Source: Acidovorax delafieldii
Lineage (GTDB): Bacteria; Pseudomonadota; Gammaproteobacteria; Burkholderiales; Burkholderiaceae_C
NCBI RefSeq assembly: GCF_007993815.1
Contig: NZ_VJWE01000001.1
Location: 62,001-126,000, forward strand
DNA length: 64,000 nt
Direction: 5' to 3'
Under the pieces are notes generated by a model. The model was not told the origin of the DNA, made no database searches, and worked only from the letters and a program-made list of their open reading frames with translations. The position numbers were made by a program, and so were the translations under genes. How positions within the stretch are numbered: the first letter of the stretch is position 1; every line of letters begins with the position of its first letter. Below are positions 42,826-52,859 of the stretch, piece by piece.

Positions 42826-43401
42826 ATGCGCAAGTCCCTCTTCGCCCTGGCTGTCGCCGCCACCCTGTTCGCCGGTGCTGCCCAAGCCCAATCGGCCAAC
42901 TATGCCATCGACCCGACGCACACCTTTGCCTCGTTCGAGATCAGCCACTTTGGCGCCGCCGTGAACCGCGGCCGCTTCGACAAGAAGGAAGGCACCGTCC
43001 AGCTCGACAAGGCTGGCAAGTCGGGCAAGGCCGAGATCACGTTCGACGTGACCTCGGTGAACACGGGCACCCCCGCGTTTGACAAGCACCTGCAAAGCGC
43101 CGACCTGTTCGACGCTGCCAAGCACCCCACGATGAAGTTTGTCTCCAGCAAGTTCGTCTTCAACGGCGACAAGGTCGCCAGCGTCGAAGGCCAGCTCACA
43201 CTGCTGGGCAAGACCGCCCCCTTGACCCTCAAGGCCAACCAGTTCAACTGCTACGACAGCCCCATGCTCAAGCGCGAAGTGTGCGGCGGCGACTTTGAAG
43301 CCACCATCGACCGCACCCAGTGGGGCATGAACTACGGCGTGGAATGGGGCTTCCCCAAGAACGTGCGCCTGGTGGTGCAGATTGAAGCCGTGAAGCAGTA
43401 A
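42826..43401 (+). CDS. YceI family periplasmic protein (second copy)
   Basis: 191 residues with a signal peptide (1-22, ending GAAQAQ) and YceI domain (YAIDPTHTFASFEISHFGAAVNRGRFDKKEGTVQLD ... CGGDFEATIDRTQWGMNYG). It is closer to the canonical E. coli YceI than the first copy, so the pair looks like an old duplication with divergence. CAGGAG lies before the ATG. A strong terminator follows. Confidence 0.94.
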   Translation: MRKSLFALAVAATLFAGAAQAQSANYAIDPTHTFASFEISHFGAAVNRGRFDKKEGTVQLDKAGKSGKAEITFDVTSVNTGTPAFDKHLQSADLFDAAKHPTMKFVSSKFVFNGDKVASVEGQLTLLGKTAPLTLKANQFNCYDSPMLKREVCGGDFEATIDRTQWGMNYGVEWGFPKNVRLVVQIEAVKQ

Positions 43402-43469
43402 ACCAGGCCGAGCGGACCTGGGGTGCAGCGGGCTGACTTGCTCCGCCCCGCCTCCGGCTGCTTGCGACC

Positions 43470-43506
43470 AGCCACCCGTGCGCCTTGCGCCGGGTGGCTT
43501 TTTTTT
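43470..43506 (+). terminator. Terminator after the YceI genes
   Basis: The stem AGCCACCCG / CGGGTGGCT is followed by eight T. Confidence 0.93.
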
Positions 43507-43554
43507 GGGGCCAGCCCGTCCTCATCTGCCAGCCCTCTGGGTATAAAAATTAAC

Positions 43555-43584
43555 TTAACGTAAATCAATTACGAATAGTAGAAT
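43555..43584 (+). promoter_or_regulatory. Promoter with embedded palindrome upstream of the VOC gene
   Basis: A -35 TTAACG (43555-43560) and -10 TAGAAT (43579-43584) are 18 bp apart. The spacer holds the 15-bp imperfect palindrome CGTAAATCAATTACG (43559-43573), MarR-site-like. A repressor bound here would block the promoter. Confidence 0.6.
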
Positions 43585-43612
43585 TGCGTTCACCGATTTG
43601 AGGAGACTCTGC

Positions 43613-44236
43613 ATGAACGCCGTTCTGAACCCGACCGACCTGGCCAACCTGCCGGCACCCGCCGCCATCCAGCAGTTGCACCACTACGCCTACAAGGCCC
43701 GCGACGCCGAGGAAACGCGCCAGTTCTATGAAGACATCCTGGGCTTGCCGCTGTACCACATCATCCAGAGCGACTATGTGCCCAGCACCGGCGAGTACTG
43801 CCCCTACACCCACTTCTTCTTCCGCCTGCAGGACGGCTCGTTCATCGCCTTTTTCGACCTGGGCGACGACGTGAAGGCCGAGCCCTCGCCCAACACGCCC
43901 CTGTGGGTCAACCACATCGCGTTCCGCGTGAACACCGTGCAGGAGCTGGAGAACACCAAGCAGCGCCTGGAGGCGCATGGTGTGGAAGTGCTGGGCGTGA
44001 CGGACCACCACATCTTCAAGAGCATCTATTTCTTCGATCCCAACGGCATTCGCCTGGAGCTGTCGGCCCAGCTGGCCAACGACGAGCAGATGGAAAAAGA
44101 CAGCACCGTGGCCCACGCCCGCCTGCGCGAGTGGACGGCGCGCAAGGAGCAATGGCGCAAGGAACGCGCCGAAGGCAAGGTGGATGCGCCGCTCAAGCCC
44201 CAGCAAAACGACCGGCCGGAGTTTGTGCGCAAGTAA
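43613..44236 (+). CDS. VOC family (glyoxalase/extradiol dioxygenase-like) protein
   Basis: 207 residues. A VOC domain (about 18-150) has probable metal ligands His23/24 (LHHYAYKA), His90s (NHIAFRV) and Glu (IRLELSA). The rest is a highly charged helical tail (155-207, WTARKEQWRKERAEGK). It could be a ring-cleavage dioxygenase or isomerase; no substrate can be named. AGGAG precedes the ATG. It has its own palindrome-bearing promoter and no co-transcribed partner. Confidence 0.85.
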   Translation: MNAVLNPTDLANLPAPAAIQQLHHYAYKARDAEETRQFYEDILGLPLYHIIQSDYVPSTGEYCPYTHFFFRLQDGSFIAFFDLGDDVKAEPSPNTPLWVNHIAFRVNTVQELENTKQRLEAHGVEVLGVTDHHIFKSIYFFDPNGIRLELSAQLANDEQMEKDSTVAHARLREWTARKEQWRKERAEGKVDAPLKPQQNDRPEFVRK

Positions 44237-44377
44237 GCCGACCTGACCCCAGGCCTCCACGGTCCACGGGGTCGGCTGCACTGGCTGTGGTGCGCAGCCC
44301 CGTCCAACGGCCCTCCCACCGCTTTGCGATGGGATTTTTGGCCCTACAGCGCTGAAGCGCCACATCACATTGCCCCA

Positions 44378-44405
44378 ACAGCTATACAAAAGATAGCAAC
44401 TATCC
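44378..44405. repeat. Dispersed repeat fragment, copy 7
   Basis: AACAGCTATACAAAAGATAGCAACTAT overlaps the stop codon of the M48 peptidase gene. Only the AGCTAT/GATAGC part is present. Confidence 0.45.
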
Positions 44406-46259
44406 CGCTGCCTGTTGCTGCGCCCGCATGATCTGGTGGCGCTGCCAGTAGTGGCTGACCACGGCGTTGAACTGGTCCTTGTCCTTCTTGAGGCCGGGCA
44501 GCTTGATCTTGCTGGTCTTGGCGCCCAGGCCCAGGGCGTTCTTCTCGGGGTGGGTCACGATCAGCGCGTTGCCAAAGCTGCTTTCCTTGAATTCCAGCCC
44601 CTTGATGGCATCCCAGAACACCGTGGTCTCATCGGCCGAGGTGCGGATACCGTCGATACTCACCTCCACCGTCGCATCGCCCTTGAGGGCAAACACCACG
44701 GGCGGGAAGTACTGCAGCACCAGGGCCCGCTCCTCGTCGTTGGCGGGCTCGTAGCGGTAGGCCAGGCTGCGCTCGTGGTCTTGCGCAAACTGCTGCTCGT
44801 AGGCGCTCCACAGCCGCTGCTCGATGGCGTCGGCGGTCAGGATCTCCTGCACCCAGGTGGTGGCGGGCACGCGCACGGCGATGGCGCCGTAGTCGCGCTC
44901 TTTCAGGGCCATACCCACGTTGCGCAGGCGCTCGGGCATGGCGGGATGTGAGTCGAAGGGGTGCGGCACATTGGCCGTCTTCATCGCATCCACAAAGTCG
45001 GGCGATGCCGCGTAGGGCGCCAGCCCCTGGGCCACAAAACTGGCAATGCCCAGCGTGCTGTTGTCGTGCCGCTCGTTGCGGCCAAACAGTTCGTCCTCGA
45101 TGCGGTAGCGGTATTGGGCGTAGGCGGCAATCTTGACCAGCGACTGTGCAATCGCCGCCGGGCTCACCAGCTTGGCCGCCAGGCGGTCGGCCTTGAACTC
45201 ACGCTCGCGGCTGTCGCTGGCCAGGGCGATTTCGAAAATGGTGCGGTACAGGTCCAGCAGCGGCGACGCCATGGCCGACAGCCCGCCCGTGCGGATGGCA
45301 TGGCGGTAGTGGTCAAACTGCACCAGCTTGGGCCCCAGCTGTGCGCTGCGCCGCGTGTCGCCCCCGCGCAGGTGGGCTAGTTCATGGCCCAGCACGGCGT
45401 CGGCCTCAGTCTGGTCCAGAATGCGCAGCAGCGGCAGGCTCACAAACAGCGTGCGGCCCGTGAGGGTCTGCTGACCCACGGTGATCGGGGCCTCGGTCAC
45501 GAAGAAGTTGGCATCAATGCCAGCCACGATGTGCCGGGGCGGCTCTGTCTTCAGGCGCTGCGCCAGGTGGCGGATGCGCTGCCACAGCAGCGGCGCATCG
45601 GCCTCGGCCACCAGCTCGCCCACCACCTGGTTGCTGGACTGCACCCGCTTGAAGATGCCCGCCACCGCCACCAGCACCCCCGCCGCCACGGCAAGCCCCA
45701 CAAACAGCACCAGCTTGGGCGAGTACTTGTGGAAGAAAAACGCCGTCACCCAGAAGGACAGCCACACCGCCATCGTCCCTTGCACCACCAGCGCCGTGGC
45801 ACTGGCCCAGGACGTCAGCCGCCAGCCCGCCACAAAGCTCACGTACTGCAGCGTGCGGTCGGCAAACGCCAGCGCCCCCAGCCCCAGTACCGCCAGCAGC
45901 AGCGCCGCGCTGGCCACCAGCGTCCACAGCGACAGCTTGCGCGCCATGTGGAACTGCCAGACATCGGAGAAGGCGTCGCACAGCGCATCGCGGTACTCGC
46001 GGGCCTCGGGGTCTGCATTGCTGCAGATGGTGGACGGCGGGTTGCTGCGGTAGTAGTCCTTGCGCGCCTGTTTCTCGTCGGCGGGCAGGCCCTTTTCGGC
46101 ATCGATACGCTGGCTGATGCCGGCCACAAAACGGGCGTCCTGGTCGGTCTGGGCATAGCGGGTGAACACATAGGTCACCGCAGGCACCAGAAACAGCGCA
46201 AGCAGCGCATAGGCAAAGACCTTGACCAGGCCCAGGCGCCAGGCAGATTGAAACGTCAT
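44400..46259 (-). CDS. M48 family membrane metallopeptidase
   Basis: 619 residues. A first membrane helix (about 10-32) is followed by three more (110-135, 150-170, 185-205), then a peptidase domain with zinc motif HELAH (VLGHELAHLRGGD, about 312-316) and a third ligand in the ADRLA helix region (SREREFKADRLAAKL). A C-terminal domain of about 120 residues is unassigned. Related membrane M48 enzymes (HtpX-like) act in envelope quality control. The ATG at 46259 starts just before the first helix. The gene is monocistronic and divergent from valS. Confidence 0.9.
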   Translation of the reverse strand: MTFQSAWRLGLVKVFAYALLALFLVPAVTYVFTRYAQTDQDARFVAGISQRIDAEKGLPADEKQARKDYYRSNPPSTICSNADPEAREYRDALCDAFSDVWQFHMARKLSLWTLVASAALLLAVLGLGALAFADRTLQYVSFVAGWRLTSWASATALVVQGTMAVWLSFWVTAFFFHKYSPKLVLFVGLAVAAGVLVAVAGIFKRVQSSNQVVGELVAEADAPLLWQRIRHLAQRLKTEPPRHIVAGIDANFFVTEAPITVGQQTLTGRTLFVSLPLLRILDQTEADAVLGHELAHLRGGDTRRSAQLGPKLVQFDHYRHAIRTGGLSAMASPLLDLYRTIFEIALASDSREREFKADRLAAKLVSPAAIAQSLVKIAAYAQYRYRIEDELFGRNERHDNSTLGIASFVAQGLAPYAASPDFVDAMKTANVPHPFDSHPAMPERLRNVGMALKERDYGAIAVRVPATTWVQEILTADAIEQRLWSAYEQQFAQDHERSLAYRYEPANDEERALVLQYFPPVVFALKGDATVEVSIDGIRTSADETTVFWDAIKGLEFKESSFGNALIVTHPEKNALGLGAKTSKIKLPGLKKDKDQFNAVVSHYWQRHQIMRAQQQAAG

Positions 46260-46615
46260 AGGTTCGGATGGTTGTGACGGCCCGGCTCTATGGCGCCGGA
46301 GGGTTGAACATCCCCCGCAAGCCACTGCACCAGTCCTTGTTGTAGATCGTGATCCGTAAGCGGAGCCTGGTTCACGTTGCCGCGCCCTTCCCACTCCGCC
46401 GGCCGGGATTATCAGGACGCATTCACCCGCGCCCCCAGGCACAAGGTAACCATTGGAAAGAATCGGCCGACAGACGGTGAGCAGCCCCCGAACGGGCGAA
46501 GGCCCTGCGGGGCCAGCGCCGGGGTGGCGGTCCCTTAAAATGTGCGGTTAACCCTCTTGTTCGTCGGAGCGCTCCCTGCGGCCGCTCCGCCCCACTGCCC
46601 CCACTGCGACACCCC
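46260..46615. other. Divergent intergenic region M48 peptidase / valS
   Basis: 356 bases with no gene seen. A TAAAAT at 46536-46541 could be a -10 for valS, but no matching -35 is clear. Confidence 0.4.
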
Positions 46616-49513
46616 ATGAGCACGCCCCAACCACAACCCGGCCTCGAAAGCCTGTCCAAGTCGTTTGAACCTGCTGCACTGGAAGCCCACTGGGGCCCCG
46701 AATGGGAAAAGCGCGGGTATGGCACCGCAGGCCACCGTGGCACGGGCCAGCCCCAGGCGGGCGAGCCCGCCTTTTCCATCCAGTTGCCCCCGCCCAACGT
46801 GACTGGCACGCTGCACATGGGCCATGCGTTCAACCAGACGATCATGGACAGCCTCACGCGCTACCACCGCATGAAGGGCTTCAACACCGTATGGGTGCCG
46901 GGCACCGACCACGCAGGCATCGCCACGCAGATCGTGGTGGAGCGCCAGCTGCAGGAGCAGGGCATCAGCCGCTACGACATGGGCCCCACCCCGCCCGAGG
47001 CGCGCAAGAACTTCGTGAGCAAGGTGTGGGAGTGGAAGGAAAAGTCCGGTAACACCATCACCACGCAGATGCGCCGCATGGGCGACAGCGTGGACTGGAG
47101 CCGCGAATACTTCACCATGGACGACAAGCTGAGCGCAGTCGTCACCGACACCTTCGTGAAGCTGTACGAACAGGGCCTGATCTACCGCGGCAAGCGCCTG
47201 GTGAACTGGGACCCCAAGCTGCAGTCCGCCGTATCCGACCTGGAAGTCGAGAGCGAAGAAAAAGACGGCTCGCTGTGGCACATCGCCTACCCGCTGGCCG
47301 ATGGATCGGGCAGCCTGACGGTGGCCACCACCCGCCCCGAGACCATGCTGGGCGACGTGGCGCTGATGGTGCACCCCGAGGACGCGCGCTACACGCACCT
47401 CATCGGCAAGATGGTCAACCTGCCACTGTGCGACCGCCAGATCCCGGTGATCGCCGACGAGTACGTGGACAAGGAATTCGGCACGGGCGTGGTGAAGGTG
47501 ACGCCTGCGCACGACCAGAACGACTACGCCGTGGGCCAGCGCCACAAGCTGCCCATGATCGTGGTGCTGACGTTGCAAGCCACCATCAACGAGAACGCGC
47601 CCGCCAAGTACCAGGGCATGGACCGCTTCGTGGCCCGCAAGGCCGTGGTGGCCGACCTGGAAGCCATCGGCGCGCTGGTCGAGGTCAAGAAGCACAAGCT
47701 CATGGTGCCGATCTGCACCCGCACCGGCCAGGTGATCGAGCCCATGCTGACCGACCAGTGGTTCGTGGCCATGAGCAAGGTGTCCGACCAGGACCCCACC
47801 GGCAAGAGCATTGCGCAAAAGGCCATCGACGCCGTGGCCAGCGGCGATGTGAAGTTCGTGCCCGAGAACTGGGTGAACACCTACAACCAGTGGATGAACA
47901 ACATCCAGGACTGGTGCATCAGCCGCCAGCTGTGGTGGGGCCACCAGATCCCGGCCTGGTACGACGAAGACGGCAACGTGATCGTCGCCCGCACCGAAGC
48001 CGAGGCGCAGGCCAAGGCCCCGGGCAAGCAGCTGCGCCGTGACGAGGACGTGCTGGACACCTGGTACTCGTCCGCGCTCGTGCCCTTCAGCACCATGGGC
48101 TGGCCGAACCAAGGCACCGCCGAGACCGACGACTTCAACCTGTACCTGCCCAGCACCGTGCTGGTCACGGGCTACGACATCATCTTCTTCTGGGTCGCCC
48201 GGATGATCATGATGACCACGCACTTCACGGGCCGCGTGCCGTTCAAGCATGTGTACATCCACGGCCTGGTGCGCGACGCGCAGGGCAAGAAGATGAGCAA
48301 GTCCGAAGGCAACGTGCTCGACCCGGTGGACCTGATCGACGGCATCGCGCTGGAGCCCCTGCTGGACAAGCGCACCACCGGCCTGCGCAAGCCCGAGACC
48401 GCGCCCACGGTGCGCAAGAACACGCAAAAGGAATTCCCCGAGGGCATTCCCGCCTACGGCGCCGATGCGCTGCGCTTCACGTTTGCCGCATTGGCATCGC
48501 TGGGCCGCAGCATCAACTTCGACAGCAAGCGCTGCGAGGGCTACCGCAACTTCTGCAACAAGCTCTGGAACGCCAGCCGCTTCGTGCTGATGAACTGCGA
48601 GGGCCAGGACTGTGGCCTGAAGGAGCACACCAAGGAAGAGTGCCAGCCCGGCGGCCCGGCCCACGGCTACATGCAGTTCAGCCAGGCCGACCGCTGGATC
48701 AGCTCGCTGCTGCAAAAGACCGAGGCCGAAGTCGCCAAAGGCTTTGAAGAGTACCGCCTGGACAACGTGGCCAACACGATCTACGACTTTGTCTGGAACG
48801 AGTACTGCGACTGGTACCTGGAGATCGCCAAGGTGCAGATCCAGAACGGCACCGAAGCGCAGCAACGCGCCACGCGCCGCACGCTGATCCGCACGCTGGA
48901 AGCCATCCTGCGCCTGGCCCACCCCATCATCCCGTTCATCACCGAGGCCCTGTGGCAGGTGGTGGCACCTGTGGCCGGCATCCCGGGCGAATCGGTCAGC
49001 ATTGCGCGCTACCCCCAGGCCCAGCCCGAGAAGATCGACGAGGCCGCGATTGCCCACATGGGCCGCGTGAAGGGCCTCGTGGACGCATGCCGCGCGCTGC
49101 GGGGCGAGATGAACGTGTCTCCCTCCACCCGCCTGCCCCTGTACGTGGTGGGCGACACCGAGTTCATGCGTGGCGTGGGCCCGGTGCTGCAGGCGCTGGC
49201 CAAGCTCAGCGAGGTGAAGGTGTTTGACGACGAGTCCGCCTGGGCCGCCGCCGCACAGGCCGCGCCCGTGGCCGTGGTGGGTGACGCCCGCATGTGCCTG
49301 TACATGGAGATCGACGTGGCGGCTGAGAAGGCGCGCCTGTCCAAGGAAATCGCGCGCATCGACGGCGAGATCACCAAGGCCAACAACAAGCTGTCCAACG
49401 AAGCCTTTGTGGCCAAGGCCCCCGCGGCGGTGATCGAGCAGGAGAAAAAGCGCATTGCCGACTTCGGCGCCACGCTGGGCAGATTGCGCGATCAGCTGAC
49501 ACGGCTGGGCTAA
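46616..49513 (+). CDS. valS: Valyl-tRNA synthetase
   Basis: 965 residues, class I synthetase. The HIGH-type motif is [15 protein letters not shown] (about 61-75) and the KMSKS loop is [11 protein letters not shown]. The editing domain lies between them ([17 protein letters not shown]), and a C-terminal coiled coil (about 900-962, [23 protein letters not shown]) is typical of ValRS. It charges tRNA-Val and hydrolyses mischarged threonine. Monocistronic. Confidence 0.97.
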   Translation: MSTPQPQPGLESLSKSFEPAALEAHWGPEWEKRGYGTAGHRGTGQPQAGEPAFSIQLPPPNVTGTLHMGHAFNQTIMDSLTRYHRMKGFNTVWVPGTDHAGIATQIVVERQLQEQGISRYDMGPTPPEARKNFVSKVWEWKEKSGNTITTQMRRMGDSVDWSREYFTMDDKLSAVVTDTFVKLYEQGLIYRGKRLVNWDPKLQSAVSDLEVESEEKDGSLWHIAYPLADGSGSLTVATTRPETMLGDVALMVHPEDARYTHLIGKMVNLPLCDRQIPVIADEYVDKEFGTGVVKVTPAHDQNDYAVGQRHKLPMIVVLTLQATINENAPAKYQGMDRFVARKAVVADLEAIGALVEVKKHKLMVPICTRTGQVIEPMLTDQWFVAMSKVSDQDPTGKSIAQKAIDAVASGDVKFVPENWVNTYNQWMNNIQDWCISRQLWWGHQIPAWYDEDGNVIVARTEAEAQAKAPGKQLRRDEDVLDTWYSSALVPFSTMGWPNQGTAETDDFNLYLPSTVLVTGYDIIFFWVARMIMMTTHFTGRVPFKHVYIHGLVRDAQGKKMSKSEGNVLDPVDLIDGIALEPLLDKRTTGLRKPETAPTVRKNTQKEFPEGIPAYGADALRFTFAALASLGRSINFDSKRCEGYRNFCNKLWNASRFVLMNCEGQDCGLKEHTKEECQPGGPAHGYMQFSQADRWISSLLQKTEAEVAKGFEEYRLDNVANTIYDFVWNEYCDWYLEIAKVQIQNGTEAQQRATRRTLIRTLEAILRLAHPIIPFITEALWQVVAPVAGIPGESVSIARYPQAQPEKIDEAAIAHMGRVKGLVDACRALRGEMNVSPSTRLPLYVVGDTEFMRGVGPVLQALAKLSEVKVFDDESAWAAAAQAAPVAVVGDARMCLYMEIDVAAEKARLSKEIARIDGEITKANNKLSNEAFVAKAPAAVIEQEKKRIADFGATLGRLRDQLTRLG

Positions 49514-49646
49514 AACCCGGGCCATACTGCGCCATGGCAGCCCGTCCCGTAAGGGCTGCCCGCCCCGTTTTCATGTTTTGCCGGTGTGGGTTGCGGGCTG
49601 CAGTGCAGCCCGGGCACACCGCCACCCATCCGTCCAGAGGAGCCCC

Positions 49647-50534
49647 ATGACTGTTGCCACGACCGTTCGCAAAGCCGTTTTCCCCGTTGCCGGACTGGGC
49701 ACGCGTTTTCTGCCCGCCACCAAGGCCAGCCCCAAGGAGATGCTGCCCGTGGTGGACAAGCCGCTGATCCAGTACGCAGTGGAAGAGGCCTACGCCGCCG
49801 GCATCCGCCACATGATTTTTGTGACTGGCCGCAGCAAGCGCGCCATTGAAGACCACTTCGACACCGCCTACGAGCTGGAGGCCGAGCTGGAAGCGGCCGG
49901 CAAGAAGGAACTGCTGGAGCTGGTGCGCTCCATCCAGCCCAGCGACATGGACTGCGCCTTTGTGCGCCAGCCCCGCTCCCTGGGCCTGGGCCACGCAGTG
50001 TTGTGCGCGGAGCCCCTGGTGGGCAAGGAGCCCTTTGCCGTGCTGCTGGCCGACGATTTGATGGTGGGCCCTCAGGGCGGTCAGCCCGTGCTGGCGCAGA
50101 TGGCGACCGCGTTCCGCCAGCAAGGCCGCTCGGTGATCGCAGTGCAAGAGGTGCCCGAGGACCAGGTGCACAAATACGGCATCGTGGCGGGCGAGCCTGC
50201 CGGTGGCCCGTTGATCCGCATCCAGCGCATTGTCGAAAAGCCCAAGGCGGCCGATGCCCCCTCGCGCATGGGCGTGGCAGGCCGCTACATCCTCACGCCC
50301 GGCGTGTTTGACGAGATCCGCAACCAGCCGCGCGGCGTGGGCGGCGAGATCCAGCTCACCGACGGCATTGCGCGCCTGATGAACAATGAAGCCGTCTACG
50401 CCTTCCAGTACGAAGGCAAACGCTACGACTGCGGCAGCAAGGAAGGGTTTCTGGAAGCGACGGTGGAACTGGCCCTGAAGCACCCGCAGGTGGGGGCGCA
50501 CTTCCGGGACTACCTGAAGAACCTGGCGCTGTAA
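49647..50534 (+). CDS. galU: UTP-glucose-1-phosphate uridylyltransferase
   Basis: 295 residues. The nucleotidyltransferase loop is [37 protein letters not shown] (about 12-48), and DDLMVG, KYGIV and VEKPK are also present. It makes UDP-glucose for envelope and exopolysaccharide synthesis. AGAGGAGCCCC precedes the ATG at 49647. It ends before a repeat hairpin that separates it from the convergent TusA-like gene. Confidence 0.97.
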   Translation: MTVATTVRKAVFPVAGLGTRFLPATKASPKEMLPVVDKPLIQYAVEEAYAAGIRHMIFVTGRSKRAIEDHFDTAYELEAELEAAGKKELLELVRSIQPSDMDCAFVRQPRSLGLGHAVLCAEPLVGKEPFAVLLADDLMVGPQGGQPVLAQMATAFRQQGRSVIAVQEVPEDQVHKYGIVAGEPAGGPLIRIQRIVEKPKAADAPSRMGVAGRYILTPGVFDEIRNQPRGVGGEIQLTDGIARLMNNEAVYAFQYEGKRYDCGSKEGFLEATVELALKHPQVGAHFRDYLKNLAL

Positions 50535-50561
50535 ACGCGGCCGGCCAAGCCCTCTGACACT

Positions 50562-50616
50562 TCAAAATCGATAGCTGCCCGTGCTTATTGGATAAGCGCT
50601 GGCAGCTATTTTTACG
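50562..50616. repeat. Dispersed repeat, copy 8, acting as a hairpin terminator
   Basis: ATAGCTGCCCGTGCTTAT (50571-50588) pairs with ATAAGCGCTGGCAGCTAT (50592-50609), with T runs after it on the plus strand. Nearly the same sequence as copy 4. It sits between convergent galU and tusA-like genes. Confidence 0.85.
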
Positions 50617-50617
50617 T

Positions 50618-50845
50618 TCAACGGCGGCGCAGGATGTGGATGAACTCCTCGCCCACGGTCTGTTGCTCCACCAGCTCGTTGCCGGTCTGCTTGGCAAACG
50701 CCTGAAAGTCGCGCAGCGATCCGTTGTCTGTCGCCACCACCTTGAGCAGCTGGCCGCTGGCCATGTCCGACAGCGCCTTCTTGGCCTTGAGGATGGGCAA
50801 GGGGCAGTTCAGGCCCCGGGTGTCGATTTCTTTGTGAATGTCCAT
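50618..50845 (-). CDS. TusA/SirA-like sulfurtransferase
   Basis: 75 residues of the TusA fold with the catalytic-Cys motif CPLPILKAKKAL (Cys14 when the second ATG is used). It carries sulfur as a persulfide for tRNA thiolation, molybdenum cofactor or sulfur oxidation; which applies here is unknown. Two ATGs are possible: 50851, overlapping the Nudix stop as TGATG, or 50845, nine bases after AAAGGA. I prefer the latter. It is co-transcribed with the Nudix gene. Confidence 0.88.
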   Translation of the reverse strand: MDIHKEIDTRGLNCPLPILKAKKALSDMASGQLLKVVATDNGSLRDFQAFAKQTGNELVEQQTVGEEFIHILRRR

Positions 50846-50850
50846 GGTCA

Positions 50851-51435
50851 TCAATCCTTTGGCGGCGTCGCGGCCGGGGCTTGTTCGTCCAGCCCACGGC
50901 GGCGTTCTGCATTTTCTTCGGCCGTGAAAAACACGGGCTCGTGGCCCCGGGTGCGCAGCCAGTCGGCCAGCGCGTAGCCCGTGCCCGCAGGCCAGCATTT
51001 GAGGTCTGGCAGATCGTACAACCGGTAGTCCACCAGCTCCGGCGAGAGTTGCACCTGCCCGGTGGCCACCACGTGGTAGGCAATGATGACCTGGTTCATG
51101 CGCAAAAACTCGTAGGCCCCCACCAGGGTGGTGGACTGCACATCGAGGTTGGTCTCTTCCTTGACCTCGCGCGCAATGCCCTCCTGGGGCGACTCGCCCG
51201 CCTCCATGAAGCCGGTGATCAGCGCAAACATCTTGCCCGGCCATGCCGCATTGCGCGCCAGCAGCACCTTGCCGTCGATCTCCACAATGGCAGCCAGCAC
51301 GGGCGTGGGGTTGTTCCAGTGCGTCCAGCCGCAGGCGGGGCAGCGCAGCCGCTCCTTGTCGCCGCCGTCTTCGGCCAGCGTGATGGGCTGCAACTCGGTG
51401 GCACAGTGGGGGCAAAAACGGACTTCGTAGGGCAT
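50851..51435 (-). CDS. Nudix hydrolase with N-terminal zinc ribbon (NudC-like)
   Basis: 194 residues. A zinc ribbon (FCPHCATEL ... RCPACGW, about 7-36) precedes the Nudix box GFMEAGESPQEGIAREVKEETNLDV (about 75-99). The box has Asn where the consensus has Gly after EET. The ribbon resembles NADH pyrophosphatase NudC, but the protein is shorter and lacks the N-terminal domain, so the true substrate is open. The stop overlaps the TusA-like start region. Confidence 0.88.
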   Translation of the reverse strand: MPYEVRFCPHCATELQPITLAEDGGDKERLRCPACGWTHWNNPTPVLAAIVEIDGKVLLARNAAWPGKMFALITGFMEAGESPQEGIAREVKEETNLDVQSTTLVGAYEFLRMNQVIIAYHVVATGQVQLSPELVDYRLYDLPDLKCWPAGTGYALADWLRTRGHEPVFFTAEENAERRRGLDEQAPAATPPKD

Positions 51436-51500
51436 ATGCTATCTTTTATGTAGCTGCTGAGGCATGTTCAACTAGCACAAGCAGCCATTCTGATTCAAAA
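51433..51500. repeat. Dispersed repeat, copy 9
   Basis: The words ATGCTATCTTTTATGTAGCTGCTGA, CAACTAGCACAAGCAGC and GATTCAAAA lie between cysM and the Nudix gene (same strand). It is more degenerate than copies 4 and 8. Confidence 0.55.
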
Positions 51501-51559
51501 ACCTGCGAAGAGGCACCCGGCAATGCCCCTGGAGCCCACTGCGCAGGCCGTTTCACAGG

Positions 51560-52462
51560 TCACGCAGGAAACACCCCGGTCGACAAATACCGGTCGCCCC
51601 GATCGCACACGATGAAGACGATGGTGGCATTGCTGTCGCGCGCAGCGATCTGCTGCGCCACCCAGCACGCGCCTGCAGCCGAGATGCCGGCAAAAATGCC
51701 CTCTTCGCGCGCGAGGCGGCGGCACATGTCTTCGGCGCTGTCCTGGCTCACATACACCAGCTCATCGACCGTGCTGGCGTCATAAATCTTGGGCAGGTAC
51801 TCCTGCGGCCACTTGCGGATGCCCGGGATGCGCGAGCCTTCTTCGGGCTGTGCACCGATGATCTGGATGGCAGGGTTCTTCTCCTTGAGGAACCGCGACA
51901 CGCCCGTGATGGTGCCCGTGGTGCCCATGGCGCTCACAAAGTGGGTGATGCGCCCGCCGGTCTGCTCCCAGATCTCGGGGCCTGTGGTTTCGTAGTGAAT
52001 GCGGGGGTTGTCGGGGTTGCCAAACTGGTCCAGCACCTTGCCCTCACCACGCTTTTGCATGGCCTCGGCCAGGTCGCGGGCGTGCTCCATGCCGCCGCTC
52101 TTGGGCGTGAGCACCAGTTCTGCGCCAAAGGCCTTCATGGTCTGTGCACGCTCGATGGACAAATCCTCAGGCATCACCAGCACCATGCGGTAGCCCTTGA
52201 TGGCCGCGGCCATCGCCAAAGCGATGCCGGTATTGCCCGACGTGGCCTCGATCAGCGTGTCGCCAGGGCGGATGTCGCCACGCTCTTCGGCGCGGCGGAT
52301 CATCGACAGTGCAGGCCGGTCCTTGACGGACCCCGCCGGGTTGTTGCCTTCCAGCTTGCCGAGCACCACATTGCCCCGCGCGGCGTTATCCTGGGCCCCA
52401 ATGCGCTGCAGCGCCACCAGCGGCGTGTTGCCTACCGCGTCTTCAATCGTCGGATATTTCAT
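51560..52462 (-). CDS. cysM: Cysteine synthase B
   Basis: 300 residues. The PLP lysine lies in NNPAGSVKDRPAL (about 41-53). The substrate loop is EATSGNTGIALAM, and the cofactor phosphate loop is SAMGTTGTITGVSR. It makes cysteine from O-acetylserine and sulfide or thiosulfate in the cytosol. The CysM assignment over CysK rests on the KLEGNNPAGSVKDRPA context and length. It is divergent from the tRNA-Leu gene. Confidence 0.95.
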   Translation of the reverse strand: MKYPTIEDAVGNTPLVALQRIGAQDNAARGNVVLGKLEGNNPAGSVKDRPALSMIRRAEERGDIRPGDTLIEATSGNTGIALAMAAAIKGYRMVLVMPEDLSIERAQTMKAFGAELVLTPKSGGMEHARDLAEAMQKRGEGKVLDQFGNPDNPRIHYETTGPEIWEQTGGRITHFVSAMGTTGTITGVSRFLKEKNPAIQIIGAQPEEGSRIPGIRKWPQEYLPKIYDASTVDELVYVSQDSAEDMCRRLAREEGIFAGISAAGACWVAQQIAARDSNATIVFIVCDRGDRYLSTGVFPA

Positions 52463-52501
52463 ACGCCCTACTGTGCCATAATTCAGGGCTTCACATATTC
52501 C

Positions 52502-52586
52502 GCCCGGGTGGTGAAATTGGTAGACGCAGGGGACTCAAAATCCCCCGCCGCAAGGCGTGCCGGTTCGATTCCGGCCCCGGGCACCA
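52502..52586 (+). tRNA. tRNA-Leu (anticodon CAA)
   Basis: An 85-base type II cloverleaf with acceptor GCCCGGG/CCCGGGC, discriminator A and an encoded CCA end. The anticodon stem GGGGA/TCCCC encloses loop CTCAAAA with anticodon CAA. A long variable arm (CCGCCGCAAGGCGT) precedes the T arm GGTTCGATTCC. It reads the UUG codon. Confidence 0.97.
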
Positions 52587-52594
52587 CAGTCAAC

Positions 52595-52629
52595 AAGGCC
52601 GGTAGCTTCCACGAGCTATCGGCCTTTTT
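52595..52629 (+). terminator. Terminator after tRNA-Leu
   Basis: AAGGCCGGTAGCT pairs with AGCTATCGGCCTT (one G-T pair), and a run of five T follows from 52625. Confidence 0.9.
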
Positions 52630-52692
52630 GCTGGGCCAGCCGCTGTGGCGGCGGCATGTGATTTCTGCACACCTCCACACCCAGCCACCGCC

Positions 52693-52806
52693 ATGACCGC
52701 CCAGGATCTGATCGCGCACGCCACCGTGCTGGCCTACCGGCTGGCGGGTTACGCCCTGCAGAACATGGCCGAGGATGCGGCCCTGCTGGCGATGATGTTC
52801 TGCTGA
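52693..52806 (+). CDS. Possible small protein, 37 residues
   Basis: A short open frame after the tRNA terminator encodes a mostly helical peptide (MTAQDLIAHATVLAYRLAGY ... AMMFC). It has codon use like its neighbours, but no good ribosome site and no recognised family. It may be chance; it is included because the next gene is 54 bases away on the other strand and nothing else explains the interval. Confidence 0.25.
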   Translation: MTAQDLIAHATVLAYRLAGYALQNMAEDAALLAMMFC

Positions 52807-52859
52807 CCTTCGCGTCGCGGCAGCAGCCTCCGCGCTTCGCCCCACCCTCGCGCTGCACA

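Noticed and set aside
46535-49525. 996-codon minus-strand open frame opposite valS
   Set aside because: Mirror of valS codon bias; low-complexity His/Val/Leu translation, and valS is certain.
52502-52629. tRNA-Leu as an integration site for a genomic island or prophage
   Set aside because: No integrase, no direct repeat of the tRNA 3' end and only ordinary chromosomal genes on both sides.
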